Shown: positions 17,801 through 33,100 of the stretch, piece after piece
Position numbering within the stretch: position 1 is the stretch's first letter
Layout: each line of letters begins with the position of its first letter
Source: Eledone cirrhosa
Lineage: Eukaryota; Mollusca; Cephalopoda; Octopoda; Eledonidae
Length of the DNA stretch: 64,000 bases
NCBI GenBank assembly: GCA_964016885.1
Contig: OZ024744.1
Span: 21,459,798 to 21,523,797 of the forward strand
Direction of reading: 5' to 3'
Made by a program: the position numbers and the translations under genes
The notes under the pieces: model-generated
Seen by the model: only the letters and a program-made list of their open reading frames with translations
Databases searched by the model: none
What the model was told of the DNA's origin: nothing

Positions 17801-20800
17801 CAGTTAGAAGAGGTGACAGGAACAAAAGCTATGATATCTTCAGACAGTTAGAAGAGGTGACAGGCACAACAGCTATGACATCTTCAGACAGTTAGAAGAG
17901 GTGACAGGCACAACAGCTATGACATCTTCAAACAGAAGAGGTGACAGACACAACGGCTAAAACATCTTCAGACAGTTCGAAGAGGTGACAGGCACAACAG
18001 CTCTGACATCTTCAGACAGTTAGAAGTGGTGACAGGCACAACAGCTATGACATCTTCAGACAGTTAGAAGAGGTGACAGCCACAACAGCTATGACTTCTT
18101 CAGACAGTTAGAAGAGGTGACAGCCACAACAGCTATGACATATTCAGACAAAAGAGGTGACAGGCACAACAGCTATGACATCTTCAGACAGAAGAGGTGA
18201 CAGCCAGAACAGCTATGACATCTTCAGACAGTTAGAAGAGGTGACAGGCACAACAGCTATGACATCTTCAGACAGTTAGAAGAGGTGACAGCCACAACAG
18301 CTATGACTACTTCAGACAGTTAAAAGAGGTGACAGGCACAACAGCTGTGACATCTTCAGACAGTGAGAAGAGGTGACAGCCACAACAGCTATGACATCTT
18401 TAGACAGTTAGAAGTGGTGACAGTATCAACAGCTATGACATCTTCAGACAGTTAGAAGAGGTGACAGGCACAACAGCTTTGACATCTTCATACAGTTAGA
18501 AGAGGTAACAGCAACAACAGCTATGAGATCTTCAGACAGAAGAGGTGACAGACACAACAGCTATGACATCTTCAGACAGAAGAGGTGACAGGCCCAACAG
18601 CTATGAGATCTTCAGACAGAAGAGGTAACAGCCACAACAGCTATGACATATTCAGACAGAAGAGGTGACAGGCACAACAGCTATGATATCTTCAGACAGT
18701 TAGAAGAGGTGACAGCCACAACAGCTATGACATATTCAGACAGTTAGAAGAGGTGACAGCCACAACAGCTATGACATCTTCAGACAGTTAGAAGAGGTGA
18801 CAACCACAACAGCTATGACATCTTCAGACAGTTATAAGATGTGACAGCCACAACAGCTATGACATCTTCAGACAAAAGAGGTGACAGCCACAACAGCTAT
18901 GACATCTTTACAGTTAGAAGAGGTGACAGCCACAACAGCTATGACATATTCAGACAGTTAGAAGAGGTGACAGCCACAACAGCTATGACATCTTCAGACA
19001 GTGAGAAGAGGTGACAGCCACAACAGCTATGACATCTTCAGACTGTTAGAAGAGGTGACAGCCACAACAGCTATGACATCTTCAGACAGAAGAGGTGACA
19101 GCCACAACAGCTATGACATCTTCAGAGAGAAGAGATGACAGGCACAACAGCTATGACATCTTCAGACAGAAGAGGTGACAGACACAAGAGCTATAACATC
19201 TTCAGACAGTTAGAAGAGGTGACAGGAACAAAAGCTATGATATCTTCAGACAGTTAGAAGAGGTGACAGGCACAACAGCTATGACATCTTCAGACAGTTA
19301 GAAGAGGTGACAGGCACAACAGCTATGACATCTTCAAACAGAAGAGGTGACAGACACAACGGCTAAAACATCTTCAGACAGTTCGAAGAGGTGACAGGCA
19401 CAACAGCTCTGACATCTTCAGACAGTTAGAAGTGGTGACAGGCACAACAGCTATGACATCTTCAGACAGTTAGAAGAGGTGACAGCCACAACAGCTATGA
19501 CTTCTTCAGACAGTTAGAAGAGGTGACAGCCACAACAGCTATGACATATTCAGACAAAAGAGGTGACAGGCACAACAGCTATGACATCTTCAGACAGAAG
19601 AGGTGAAAGCCAGAACAGCTATGACATCTTCAGACAGTTAGAAGAGGTGACAGGCACAACAGCTATGACATCTTCAGACAGTTAGAAGAGGTGACAGCCA
19701 CAACAGCTATGACTACTTCAGACAGTTAAAAGAGGTGACAGGCACAACAGCTGTGACATCTTCAGACAGTGAGAAGAGGTGACAGCCACAACAGCTATGA
19801 CATCTTTAGACAGTTAGAAGTGGTGACAGTATCAACAGCTATGACATCTTCAGACAGTTAGAAGAGGTGACAGGCACAACAGCTTTGACATCTTCATACA
19901 GTTAGAAGAGGTAACAGCAACAACAGCTATGAGATCTTCAGACAGAAGAGGTGACAGACACAACAGCTATGACATCTTCAGACAGAAGAGGTGACAGGCC
20001 CAACAGCTATGAGATCTTCAGACAGAAGAGGTAACAGCCACAACAGCTATGACATATTCAGACAGAAGAGGTGACAGGCACAACAGCTATGATATCTTCA
20101 GACAGTTAGAAGAGGTGACAGCCACAACAGCTATGACATATTCAGACAGTTAGAAGAGGTGACAGCCACAACAGCTATGACATCTTCAGACAGTTAGAAG
20201 AGGTGACAACCACAACAGCTATGACATCTTCAGACAGTTATAAGATGTGACAGCCACAACAGCTATGACATCTTCAGACAAAAGAGGTGACAGCCACAAC
20301 AGCTATGACATCTTTACAGTTAGAAGAGGTGACAGCCACAACAGCTATGACATATTCAGACAGTTAGAAGAGGTGACAGCCACAACAGCTATGACATCTT
20401 CAGACAGTGAGAAGAGGTGACAGCCACAACAGCTATGACATCTTCAGACTGTTAGAAGAGGTGACAGCCACAACAGCTATGACATCTTCAGACAGAAGAG
20501 GTGACAGGCACAACAGCTATGACATCTTCAGAGAGAAGAGATGACAGGCACAACAGCTATGACATCTTCAGACAGAAGAGGTGACAGACACAAGAGCTAT
20601 AACATCTTCAGACAGTTAGAAGAGGTGACAGGAACAAAAGCTATGATATCTTCAGACAGTTAGAAGAGGTGACAGGCACAACAGCTATGACATCTTCAGA
20701 CAGTTAGAAGAGGTGACAGGCACAACAGCTATGACATCTTCAGACAGTTAGAAGAGGTGACAGCAACAACAGCTATGACATCTTCAGACAGAAGAGGTGA

Positions 20801-22200
20801 CAGCCACAACAGCTATGACATCTTCAGACAGTTAGAAGAGGTGACAGGCACAACAGCTATGACATCTTTAGACAGTTAGAAGAGGTGACAGCCACAACAG
20901 CTATGACATATTCAGACAGTTAGAAGAGGTGACAGGCACAACAGCTATGACATCTTCAGACAGTTAGAAGAGGTGACAACAACAACAGCCATGACATCTT
21001 CAGACAGTTAGAAGAGGTGACAGGCACAACAGCTATGATATCTTCAGAGAGAAGAGGTGACAGGCACAACAGCTATGACATCTTCAGACAGTTAGAAGAG
21101 GTGACATGCACAACAGCTATGACATCTTCAGACAGTGAGAGGAGGTGACAGCCACAACAGCTATGACATCTTCAGACTGTTAGAAGAGGTGACAGCCACA
21201 ACAGCTATGAAATCTTCAGACAGAAGAGGTGACAGCCACAACAGCTATGACATCTTCAGAGAGAAGAGGTGACAGATACAACAGCTATGACATCTTCAAA
21301 CAGAAGAGGTGACAGACACAACGGCTAAAACATCTTCAGACAGTTCGAAGAGGTGACAGGCACAACAGCTCTGACATCTTCAGACAGTTAGAAGTGGTGA
21401 CAGGCACAACAGCTATGACATCTTCAGACAGTTAGAAGAGGTGACAGCCACAACAGCTATGACTTCTTCGGACAGTTAGAAGAGGTGACAGCCACAACAG
21501 CTATGACATATTCAGACAAAAGAGGTGACAGGCACAACAGCTATGACATCTTCAGACAGAAGAGGTGACAGCCACAACAGCTATGACATCTTCAGACAGT
21601 TAGAAGAGGTGACAGGCACAACAGCTATGACATCTTCAGACAGTTAGAAGAGGTGACAGCCACAACAGCTATGACTACTTCAGACAGTTAAAAGAGGTGA
21701 CAGGCACAACAGCTGTGACATCTTCAGACAGTGAGAAGAGGTGACAGCCACAACAGCTATGACATCTTTAGACAGTTAGAAGTGGTGACAGTATCAACAG
21801 CTATGACATCTTCAGACAGTTAGAAGAGGTGACAGGCACAACAGCTTTGACATCTTCATACAGTTAGAAGAGGTAACAGCAACAACAGCTATGAGATCTT
21901 CAGACAGAAGTGGTGACAGACACAACAGCTATGACATCTTCAGACAGAAGAGGTGACAGGCCCAACAGCTATGAGATCTTCAGACAGAAGAGGTAACAGC
22001 CACAACAGCTATGACATATTCAGACAGAAGAGGTGACTGGCACAACAGCTATGATATCTTCAGACAGTTAGAAGAGGTGACAGCCACAACAGCTATGACA
22101 TATTCAGACAGTTAGAAGAGGTGACAGCCACAACAGCTATGACATCTTCAGACAGTTAGAAGAGGTGACAGCCACAACAGCTATGACATCTTCAGACAGT
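11859..22200. repeat. Satellite domain 1 (markers: GAACAAAAGCTATGATATC, GAGATGACAGG, CCAGAACAGC)
   Basis: Blocks repeat at 3163 bp (13251 and 16414 for GACAACAACAACAGCC; 13631 and 16794 for CAGACCAACGG; 14136 and 17299 for GTTATAAGATG), at 3289 bp (14652 and 17941 for the ACGGCTAAAAC or GCGGCTAAAAC monomer; 15134 and 18423 for GTATCAACAG) and at 1406 bp (17941 to 19347; 18423 to 19829). These equal offsets for independent markers show duplication of multi-monomer segments. The copy starting near 20977 has lost exactly one 44-bp monomer relative to 16414. The right-hand limit is approximate. Confidence 0.75.
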
Positions 22201-25200
22201 TATAAGATGTGACAGCCACAACAGCTATGACATCTTCAGAGAGAAGAGGTGACAGGCACAACAGCTATGACATCTTCAGACAGTTAGAAGAGGTGACAGG
22301 CACAACAGCTATGACATCTTCAGACAGTGAGAGGAGGTGACAGCCACAATAGCTATGACATCTTCAGACAGAAGAGGTGACAGACACAACAGCTATAACA
22401 TCTTCAGACAGTTAGAAGAGGTGACCGCCACAACAGCTATGACATCTTCAGACAGAAGAGGTGACAGGCACAACAGCTATGAGATCTTCAGACAAAAGAG
22501 GTGACAGCCACAACAGCTATGACATCTTTACAGTTAGAAGAGGTGACAGCCACAACAGCTATGACATATTCAGACAGTTAGAAGAGGTGACAGCCACAAC
22601 AGCTATGACATCTTCAGACAGTGAGAAGAGGTGACAGCCACAACAGCTATGACATCTTCAGACTGTTAGAAGAGGTGACAGCCACAACAGCTATGACATC
22701 TTCAGACAGAAGAGGTGACAGCCACAACAGCTATGACATCTTCAGAGAGAAGAGGTGACAGGCACAACAGCTATGACATCTTCAGACAGAAGAGGTGACA
22801 GACACAACAGCTATAACATCTTCAGACAGTTAGAAGAGGTGACAGGCACAACAGCTATGACATCTTCAGACAGTTAGAAGAGGTGACAGCCACAACAGCT
22901 ATGACTTATTCAGACAGTTAGAAGAGGTGACATCCACAACAGCTATGACATCTTCAGACAGTTAAAAGAGGTGACAGGCACAACAGCTGTGACATCTTCA
23001 GACAGTTAGAAGAGGTGACAGGCACAACAGCTATGACATGTTCAGAGAGAAGAGGTGATAGGCACAACAGATATGACATCTTCAGACAGTTAGAAGAGGT
23101 GACAGGCACAACGGCTATGCCATCTGAAGAGAGTTAGAAGAGGTGACAGGCACAACAGCTATGACATCTTCAGACAGAAGAGGTGACAGCCACAACAGCT
23201 AGGACATCTTCAGACAGTTAGAAGAGGTGACAGCAACAACAGCTATGACATCTTCAGACAGTTAGAAGAGGTGACATCCACAACAGCTATGACATCTTCA
23301 GACAGTTAAAGAGGTGACAGGCACAACAGCTGTGACATCTTCAGACAGTTAGAAGAGGTGACAGCCACAACAGCTATGACATCTTCAGACAGTTAGAAGA
23401 GGTGACAGGCACAACAGCTATGACATGTTCAGAGAGAAGAGGTGATAGGCACAACAGATATGACATCTTCAGACAGTTAGAAGAGGTGACAGGCACAACA
23501 GCTATGACATCTTCAGACAATGAGAAGAGGTGACAGCCACAACAGCTATGACATCTTCAGACTGTTAGAAGAGGTGACAGCCACAACAGCTATGACATCT
23601 TCAGACAGAAGAGGTAACAGCCACAACAGCTATGACATCTTCAGAGAGAAGAGGTGACAGGCACAACAGCTATGACATCTTCAGACAGAAGAGGTGACAG
23701 ACACAACAGCTATGGCATCTTCAGACAGTTAGAAGAGGTGACAGGAACAACAGCTATGATATCTTCAGACAGTTAGAAGAGGTGACAGGCACAACAGCTA
23801 TGACATCTTCAGACAGTTAGAAGAGGTGACAGGCACAACAGCTATGACATCTTCAGACAGTTAGAAGAGGTGACAGCAACAACAGCTATGAAATCTTCAG
23901 ACAGAAGAGGTGACAGCCACAACAGCTATGACATCTTCAGACAGTTAGAAGAGGTGACAGGCACAACAGCTATGAGATCTTTAGACAGTTAGAAGAGGTG
24001 ACAGCCACAACAGCTATGACATATTCAGACAGTTAGAAGAGGTGACAGGCACAACAGCTATGACATCTTCAGACAGTTAGAAGAGGTGACAGCCACAACA
24101 GCTATGACATCTTCAGACAGTTAGAAGAGGTGACAGGCACAACAGCTATGACATCTTCAGACAGTTAGAAGAGGTGACAGCAACAAGAGCTATGACATCT
24201 TCAGACAGTTAGAAGAGGTGACAGGCACAGCAGCTATGACATCTTTAGACATTTAGAAGAGGTGACAGCCACAACAGCTATGACATCTTCAGACAGTTAG
24301 AAGAGGTGACTGGCACAACAGCTATGATATCTTCAGAGAGAAGAGGTGACAGGCACAACAGCTATGACATCTTCAGACAGTTAGAAGAGGCGACAGGCAC
24401 AACAGCTATGACATCTTTAGACAGTGAGAGGAGGTGACAGCCACAACAGCTATGACATCTTCAGACTGTTAGAAGAGGTGACAGCCACAACAGCTATGAA
24501 ATCTTCAGACAGAAGAGGTGACAGCCACAACAGCTATGACATCTTCAGAGAGAAGAGGTGACAGACACAACAGCTATGACATCTTCAAACAGAAGAGATG
24601 ACAGACACAACGGCTAAAACATCTTCAGACAGTTCGAAGAGGTGACAGGCACAACAGCTCTGACATCTTCAGACAGTTAGAAGTGGTGACAGGCACAACA
24701 GCTATGACATCTTCAGACAGTTAGAAGAGGTGACAGCCACAACAGCTATGACTTCTTCAGACAGTTAGAAGAAGTGACAGCCACAACAGCTATGACATAT
24801 TCAGACAAAAGAGGTGACAGGCACAACAGCTATGACATCTTCAGACAGAAGAGGTGACAGCCACAACAGCTATGACATCTTCAGACAGTTAGAAGAGGTG
24901 ACAGGCACAACAGCTATGACATCTTCAGACAGTTAGAAGAGGTGACAGCCACAACAACTATGACATCTTCAGACAGTTAAAAGAGGTGACAGGCACAACA
25001 GCTGTAACATCTTCAGACAGTGAGAAGAGGTGACAGCCACAACAGCTATGACATCTTTAGACAGTTAGAAGTGGTGACAGTATCAACAGCTATGACATCT
25101 TCAGACAGTTAGAAGAGGTAACACCAACAACAGCTATGAGATCTTCAGACAGAAGAGGTGACAGACACAACAGCTATGACATCTTCAGACAGAAGAGGTG

Positions 25201-28200
25201 ACAGACCCAACAGCTATGAGATCTTCAGACAGAAGAGGTGACAGCCACAACAGCTATGACATATTCAGACAGAAGAGGTGACAGGCACAACAGCTATGAT
25301 ATCTTTACACAGTTAGAAGAGGTGACAGCCACAACAGCTATGACATATTCAGACAGTTAGAAGAGGTGACAGCCACAACAGCTATGACATCTTCAGACAG
25401 TTAGAAGAGGTGACAGGCACAACAGCTATGACATCTTCAGACAGTGAGAAGAGGTGACAGCCACAACAGCTATGACATCTTCAGACAGTTATAAGATGTG
25501 ACAGCCACAACAGCTATGACATCTTCAGAGAGAAGAGGTGACAGGCACAACAGCTATGACATCTTCAGTCTGTTAGAAGAGGTGACAGGCACAACAGCTA
25601 TGACATCTTCAGACAGTGAGAGGAGGTGACAGCCACAACAGCTATGACATCTTCAGAATGTTAGAAGAGGTGACAGCCACAACAGCTATGACATCTTTAG
25701 ACAGTTAGAAGTGGTGACAGTATCAACAGCTATGACATCTTCAGACAGTTAGAAGAGGTGACAGGCACAACAGCTTTGACATCTTCATACAGTTAGAAGA
25801 GGTAACACCAACAACAGCTATGAGATCTTCAGACAGAAGAGGTGACAGACACAACAGCTATGACATCTTCAGACAGAAGAGGTGACAGCCACAACAGCTA
25901 TGACATCTTCAGAGAGAAGAGGTGACAGACACAACAGCTATGACATATTCAGACAGAAGAGGTGACAGACACAACAGCTATAACATCTTCAGACAGTTAG
26001 AAGAGGTGACAGGCACAACAGCTCTGACATCTTCAGACAGTTAGAAGTGGTGACAGGCACAACAGCTATGACATCTTTAGACATTTAGAAGAGGTGACAG
26101 CCACAACAGCTATGACATCTTCAGACAGTTAGAAGAGGTGACAGGCACAACAGCTATGACATCTTCAGAGAGAAGAGGTGACAGGCACAACAGCTATGAC
26201 ATCTCCAGACAGTTAGAAGAGGTGTCAGGCACAACAGCTATGACATCTTCAGACAGTGAGAGGAGGTCACAGCCACAACAGCTATGACATCTTCAGACTG
26301 TTAGAAGAGGTGACAGCCACAACAGCTATGAAATCTTCAGACAGAAGAGGTGACAGCCACAACAGCTATGACATCTTCAGAGAGAAGAGGTGACAGACAC
26401 AACAGCTATGACATCTTCAGACAGAAGAGGTGACAGACACAACAGCTATAACATCTTCAGACAGTTAGAAGAGGTGACAGCCACAACAGCTATGCCATCT
26501 TCAGACAGAAGAGGTGACAGGCACAACAGCTATGAGATCTTCAGACAGAAGAGGTGACAGCCACAACAGCTATGACATTGTTACAGTTAGAAGAGGTGAC
26601 AGCCACAACAGCTATGACATATTCAGACAGTTAGAAGAGGTGACAGCCACAACAGCTATGACATCTTCAGACAGTGAGAAGAGGTGACAGCCACAACAGC
26701 TATGACATCTTCAGACTGTTAGAAGAGGTGACAGCCACAACAGCTATGACATCTTCAGACAGAAGAGGTGACAGCCACAACAGCTATGACATCTTCAGAG
26801 AGAAGAGGTGACAGGCACAACAGCTATGACATCTGCAGACAGAAGAGGTGGCAGACACAACAGCTATAACATCTTCAGACAGTTAGAAGAGGTGACAGGC
26901 ACAACAGCTATGACTTATTCAGACAGTTAAAAGAGGTGACATCCACAACAGCTATGACATCTTCAAACAGTTAAAAGAGGTGACAGGCACAACAGCTGTG
27001 ACATCTTCAGACAGTTAGAAGAGGTGACAGGCACAACGGCTATGCCATCTGAAGAGAGTTAGAAGAGGTGACAGGCACAACAGCTATGACATCTTCAGAC
27101 AGAAGATGTGACAGCCACAACAGCTATGACATCTTCAGACAGTTAGAAGAGGTGACAGCAACAACAGCTATGACATCTTCAGACAGTTAGAAGAGGTGAC
27201 ATCCACAACAGCTATGACATCTTCAGACAGTTAAAGAGGTGACAGGCACAACAGCTGTGACATCTTCAGACAGTTAGAAGAGGTGACAGCCACAACAGCT
27301 ATGACATCTTCAGACAGTTAGAAGAGGTAACAGGCACAACAGCTATGACATGTTCAGAGAGAAGAGGTGATAGGCACAACAGATATGACATCTTCAGACA
27401 GTTAGAAGAGGTGACAGGCACAACAGCTATGACATCTTCAGACAATGAGAAGAGGTGACAGCCACAACAGCTATGACATCTTCAGACTGTTAGAAGAGGT
27501 GACAGCCACAACAGCTATGACATCTTCAGACAGAAGAAGTAACAGCCACAACAGCTATGACATCTTCAGAGAGAAGAGGTGACAGGCACAACAGCTATGC
27601 CATCTTCAGACAGAAGAGGTGACAGACACAAGAGCTATAACATCTTCAGACAGTTAGAAGAGGTGACAGGAACAACAGCTATGATATCTTCAGACAGTTA
27701 GAAGAGCTGACAGGCACAACAGCTATGACATCTTCAGACAGTTAGAAGAGGTGACAGCCACAACAGCTATGACATCTTCAGACAGTGAGAAGAGGTGACA
27801 GCCACAACAGCTATGACATCTTCAGACTGTTAGAAGAGGTGACAGCCACAACAGCTATGACATCTTCAGAGAGAAGAGGTGACAGGCACAACAGCTATGA
27901 CATCTTCAGAGAGAAGAGGTGACAGGCACAACAGCTATGACATCTTCAGAGAGAAGAGGTGACAGGCACAACAGCTATGACATCTTCAGACAGAAGAGGT
28001 GACAGACACAACAGCTATGACATCTTCAGAATGTTAGAAGAGGTGACAGCCACAACAGCTATGACATCTTTAGACAGTTAGAAGTGGTGACAGTATCAAC
28101 AGCTATGACATCTTCATACAGTTAGAAGAGGTAACACCAACAACAGCTATGAGATCTTCAGACAGAAGAGGTGACAGACACAACAGCTATGACATCTTCA

Positions 28201-30100
28201 GACAGAAGAGGTGACAGCCACGACAGCTATGACATCTTCAGAGAGAAGAGGTGACAGACACAACAGCTATGACATATTCAGACAGAAGAGGTGACAGACA
28301 CAACAGCTATAACATCTTCAGACAGTTAGAAGAGGTGACAGGCACAACAGCTCTGACAACTTCAGACAGTTAGAAGTGGTGACAGGCACAACAGCTATGA
28401 GATCTTCAGACAGAAGAGGTGACAGCCACAACAGCTATGACATTGTTACAGTTAGAAGAGGTGACAGCCACAACAGCTATGACATATTCAGACAGTTAGA
28501 AGAGGTGACAGCCACAACAGCTATGACATCTTCAGACAGTGAGAAGAGGTGACAGCCACAACAGCTATGACATCTTCAGACTGTTAGAAGAGGTGACAGC
28601 CACAACAGCTATGACATCTTCAGACAGAAGAGGTGACAGCCACAACAGCTATGACATCTTCAGAGAGAAGAGGTGACAGGCACAACAGCTATGACATCTG
28701 CAGACAGAAGAGGTGGCAGACACAACAGCTATAACATCTTCAGACAGTTAGAAGAGGTGACATGCACAACAGCTATGACATCTTCAGACAGTTAGAAGAG
28801 GTGACAGGCACAACAGCTATGACATCTTCAGACAGTTAGAAGAGGTGACAGCCACAACAGCTATGACTTATTCAGACAGTTAAAAGAGGTGACATCCACA
28901 ACAGCTATGACATCTTCAAACAGTTAAAAGAGGTGACAGGCACAACAGCTGTGACATCTTCAGACAGTTAGAAGAGGTGACAGGCACAACGGCTATGCCA
29001 TCTGAAGAGAGTTAGAAGAGGTGACAGGCAAAACATCTATGACATCTTCAGACAGAAGATGTGACAGCCACAACAGCTGTGACATCTTCAGACAGTTAGA
29101 AGAGGTGACAGCAACAACAGCTATGACATCTTCAGACAGTTAGAAGAGGTGACAGCCACAACAGCTATGACATCTTCAGACAGTTAGAAGAGGTGACAGG
29201 CACAACAGCTATGACATGTTCAGAGAGAAGAGGTGATAGGCACAACAGATATGACATCTTCAGACAGTTAGAAGAGGTGACAGGCACAACAGCTATGACA
29301 TCTTCAGACAATGAGAAGAGGTGACAGCCACAACAGCTATGACATCTTCAGACTGTTAGAAGAGGTGACAGCCACAACAGCTATGACATCTTCAGACAGA
29401 AGAGGTAACAGCCACAACAGCTATGACATCTTCAGAGAGAAGAGGTGACAGGCACAACAGCTATGACATCTTCAGACAGAAGAGGTGACAGACACAAGAG
29501 CTATAACATCTTCAGACAGTTAGAAGAGGTGACAGGAACAACAGCTATGATATCTTCAGACAGTTAGAAGAGGTGACAGGCACAACAGCTATGACATCTT
29601 CAGACAGTTAGAAGAGGTGACAGCCACAACAGCTATGACATCTTCAGACAGTGAGAAGAGGTGACAGCCACAACAGCTATGACATCTTCAGACTGTTAGA
29701 AGAGGTGACAGCCACAACAGCTATGACATCTTCAGACAGAAAAGGTGACAGCCACAACAGCTATGACATCTTCAGAGAGAAGAGGTGACAGGCACAACAG
29801 CTATGACATCTTCAGACAGAAGAGGTGACAGACACAACAGCTATAACATCTTCAGACAGTTAGAAGAGGTGACAGGCACAACAGCTATGACATCTTCAGA
29901 CAGTTAGAAGAGGTGACAGGCACAACAGCTATGACATCTTCAGACAGTTAGAAGAGGTGACATCCACAACAGCTATGACTTATTCAGACAGTTAAAAGAG
30001 GTGACATCCACAAAAGCTATGACATCTTCAGACAGTTAAAAGAGGTGACAGGCACAACAGCTGTGACATCTTCAGACAGTTAGAAGAGGTGACAGGCACA
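22200..30100. repeat. Satellite domain 2 (mixed; includes ATTGTTACAG and ATCTGCAGAC/GGTGGCAGAC markers)
   Basis: The GTATCAACAG marker falls at 25080, 25720 and 28093. The CGGCTATGCCATCTGAAGAG monomer falls at about 23112, 27037, 28990 and 30102. ATTGTTACAG monomers (about 26577 and 28442) and ATCTGCAGAC (26831 and 28696) occur here and again only after 58 kb. Boundaries are approximate. Confidence 0.6.
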
Positions 30101-33100
30101 ACGGCTATGCCATCTGAAGAGAGTTAGAAGAGGTGACAGGCACAACAGCTATGATATCTTCAGAGAGAAGAGGTGACAGGCACAACAGCTATAACATCTT
30201 CAGACAGTTAGAAGAGGTGACAGGCACAACAGCTATGACATCTTCAGACAGTGAGAGGAGGTGACAGCCACAACAGCTATGACATCTTCAGACTGTTAGA
30301 AGAGGTGACAGCCACAACAGCTATGAAATCTTCAGACAGAAGAGGTGACAGACACAACAGCTATGACATCTTCAAACAGAAGAGGTGACAGACACAACGG
30401 CTAAAACATCTTCAGACAGTTCGAAGAGGTGACAGGCACAACAGCTCTGACATCTTCAGACAGTTAGAAGTGGTGACAGGCACAACAGCTATGACATCTT
30501 CAGACAGTTAGAAGAGGTGACAGCCACAACAGCTATGACATATTCAGACAAAAGAGGTGACAGGCACAACAGCTATGACATCTTCAGACAGTTAGAAGAG
30601 GTGACAGGCACAACAGCTATGACATCTTCAGACAGTTAGAAGAGGTGACAGCCACAACAGCTATGACATCTTCAGACAGTTAAAAGAGGTGACAGGCACA
30701 ACAGCTGTGACATCTTCAAACAGTGAGAAGAGGTGACAGCCACAACAGCTATGACATCTTTAGACAGTTAGAAGTGGTGACAGTATCAACAGCTATGACA
30801 TCTTCAGACAGTTAGAAGAGGTGACAGGCACAACAGCTTTGACATCTTCATACAGTTAGATAAGGTAACAGCAACAACAGCTATGAGATCTTCAGACAGA
30901 AGTGGTGACAGCCACAACAGCTATGACATATTCAGACAGAAGAGGTGACAGGCACAACAGCTATGATATCTTTACACAGTTAGAAGAGGTGACAGCCACA
31001 ACAGCTATGACATATTCAGACAGTTAGAAGAGGTGACAGCCACAACAGCTATGACATCTTCAGACAGTTAGAAGAGGTGACAGCCACAACAGCTATGACA
31101 TCTTCAGAGAGAAGAGGTGACAGGCACAACAGCTATGAGATCTTCAGACAAAAGAGGTGACAGCCACAACAGCTATGACATCTTTACAGTTAGAAGAGGT
31201 GACAGCCACAACAGCTATGACATATTCAGACAGTTAGAAGAGGTGACAGCCACAACACTATGACATCTTCAGACAGTGAGAAGAGGTGACAGCCACAACA
31301 GCTATGACATCTTCAGACTGTTAGAAGAGGTGACAGCCACAACAGCTATGACATCTTCAAACAGAAGAGGTGACAGCCACAACAGCTATGACATCTTCAG
31401 AGAGAAGAGGTGACAGGCACAACAGCTATGACATCTTCAGACAGAAGAGGTGACAGACACAACAGCTATAACATCTTCAGACAGTTAGAAGAGGTGACAG
31501 GCACAACAGCTATGGCATATTCAGACAGTTAGAAGAGGTGACAGGCACAACAGCTATGACATCTTCAGACAGTTAGAAGAGGTGACAGCCACAACAGCTA
31601 TGACTTATTCAGACAGTTAGAAGAGGTGACATCCACAACAGCTATGACATCTTCAGACAGTTAAAAGAGGTGACAGGCACAACAGCTGTGACATCTTCAG
31701 ACAGTTAGAAGAGGTGACAGGCACAACAGCTATGACATGTTCAGAGAGAAGAGGTGATAGGCACAACAGATATGACATCTTCAGACAGTTAGAAGAGGTG
31801 ACAGGCACAACGGCTATGCCATCTGAAGAGAGTTAGAAGAGGTGACAGGCACAACAGCTATGACATCTTCAGACAGAAGAGGTGACAGCCACAACAGCTA
31901 TGACATCTTCAGACAGTTAAAAGAGGTGACAGCAACAACAGCTATGACATCTTCAGACAGTTAGAAGAGGTGATATCCACAACAGCTATGACATCTTCAG
32001 ACAGTTAAAGAGGTGACAGGCACAACAGCTGTGACATCTTCAGACAGTTAGAAGAGGTGACAGCCACAACAGCTATGACATCTTCAGACAGTTAGAAGAG
32101 GTGACAGGCACAACAGCTATGACATGTTCAGAGAGAAGAGGTGATAGGCACAACAGATATGACATCTTCAGACAGTTAGAAGAGGTGACAGGCACAACAG
32201 CTATGACATCTTCAGACAATGAGAAGAGGTGACAGCCACAACAGCTATGACATCTTCAGACTGTTAGAAGATGTGACAGCCACAACAGCTATGACATCTT
32301 CAGACAGAAGAGGTAACAGCCACAACAGCTATGACATCTTCAGAGAGAAGAGGTGACAGGCACAACAGCTATGACATCTTCAGACAGAAGAGGTGACAGA
32401 CACAACAGCTATAACATCTTCAGACAGTTAGAAGAGGTGACAGGAACAACAGCTATGATATCTTCAGACAGTTAGAAGAGGTGACAGGCAGAACAGCTAT
32501 GACATCTTCAGACAGTTAGAAGAGGTGACAGCAACAACAGCTATGACATCTTCAGACAGAAGAGGTGACAGCCACAACAGCTATGACATCTTCAGACAGT
32601 TAGAAGAGGTGACAGGCACAACAGCTATGACATCTTTAGACAGTTAGAAGAGCTGACAGCCACAACAGCTATGACATATTCAGACAGTTAGAAGAGGTGA
32701 CAGGCACAACAGCTATGACATCTTCAGACAGTTAGAAGAGGTGACAGCCACAACAGCTATGACATCTTTAGACAGTTAGAAGAGGTGACAGGAACAACAG
32801 CTATGACATCTTCAGACAGTTAGAAGAGGTGACAGGCACAACAGCTATGACATCTTCAGACAGTTAGAAGAGGTGACAGCAACAACAGCTATGACATCTT
32901 CAGACAGTTAGAAGAGGTGACAGGCACAGCAGCTATGACATCTTTAGACATTTAGAAGAGGTGACAGCCACAACAGCTATGACATCTTCAGACAGTTAGA
33001 AGAGGTGACAGGCACAACAGCTATGATATCTTCAGAGAGAAGAGGTGATAGGCACAACAGCTAGGACATCTTCAGACAGTTAGAAGAGGTGACAGGCACA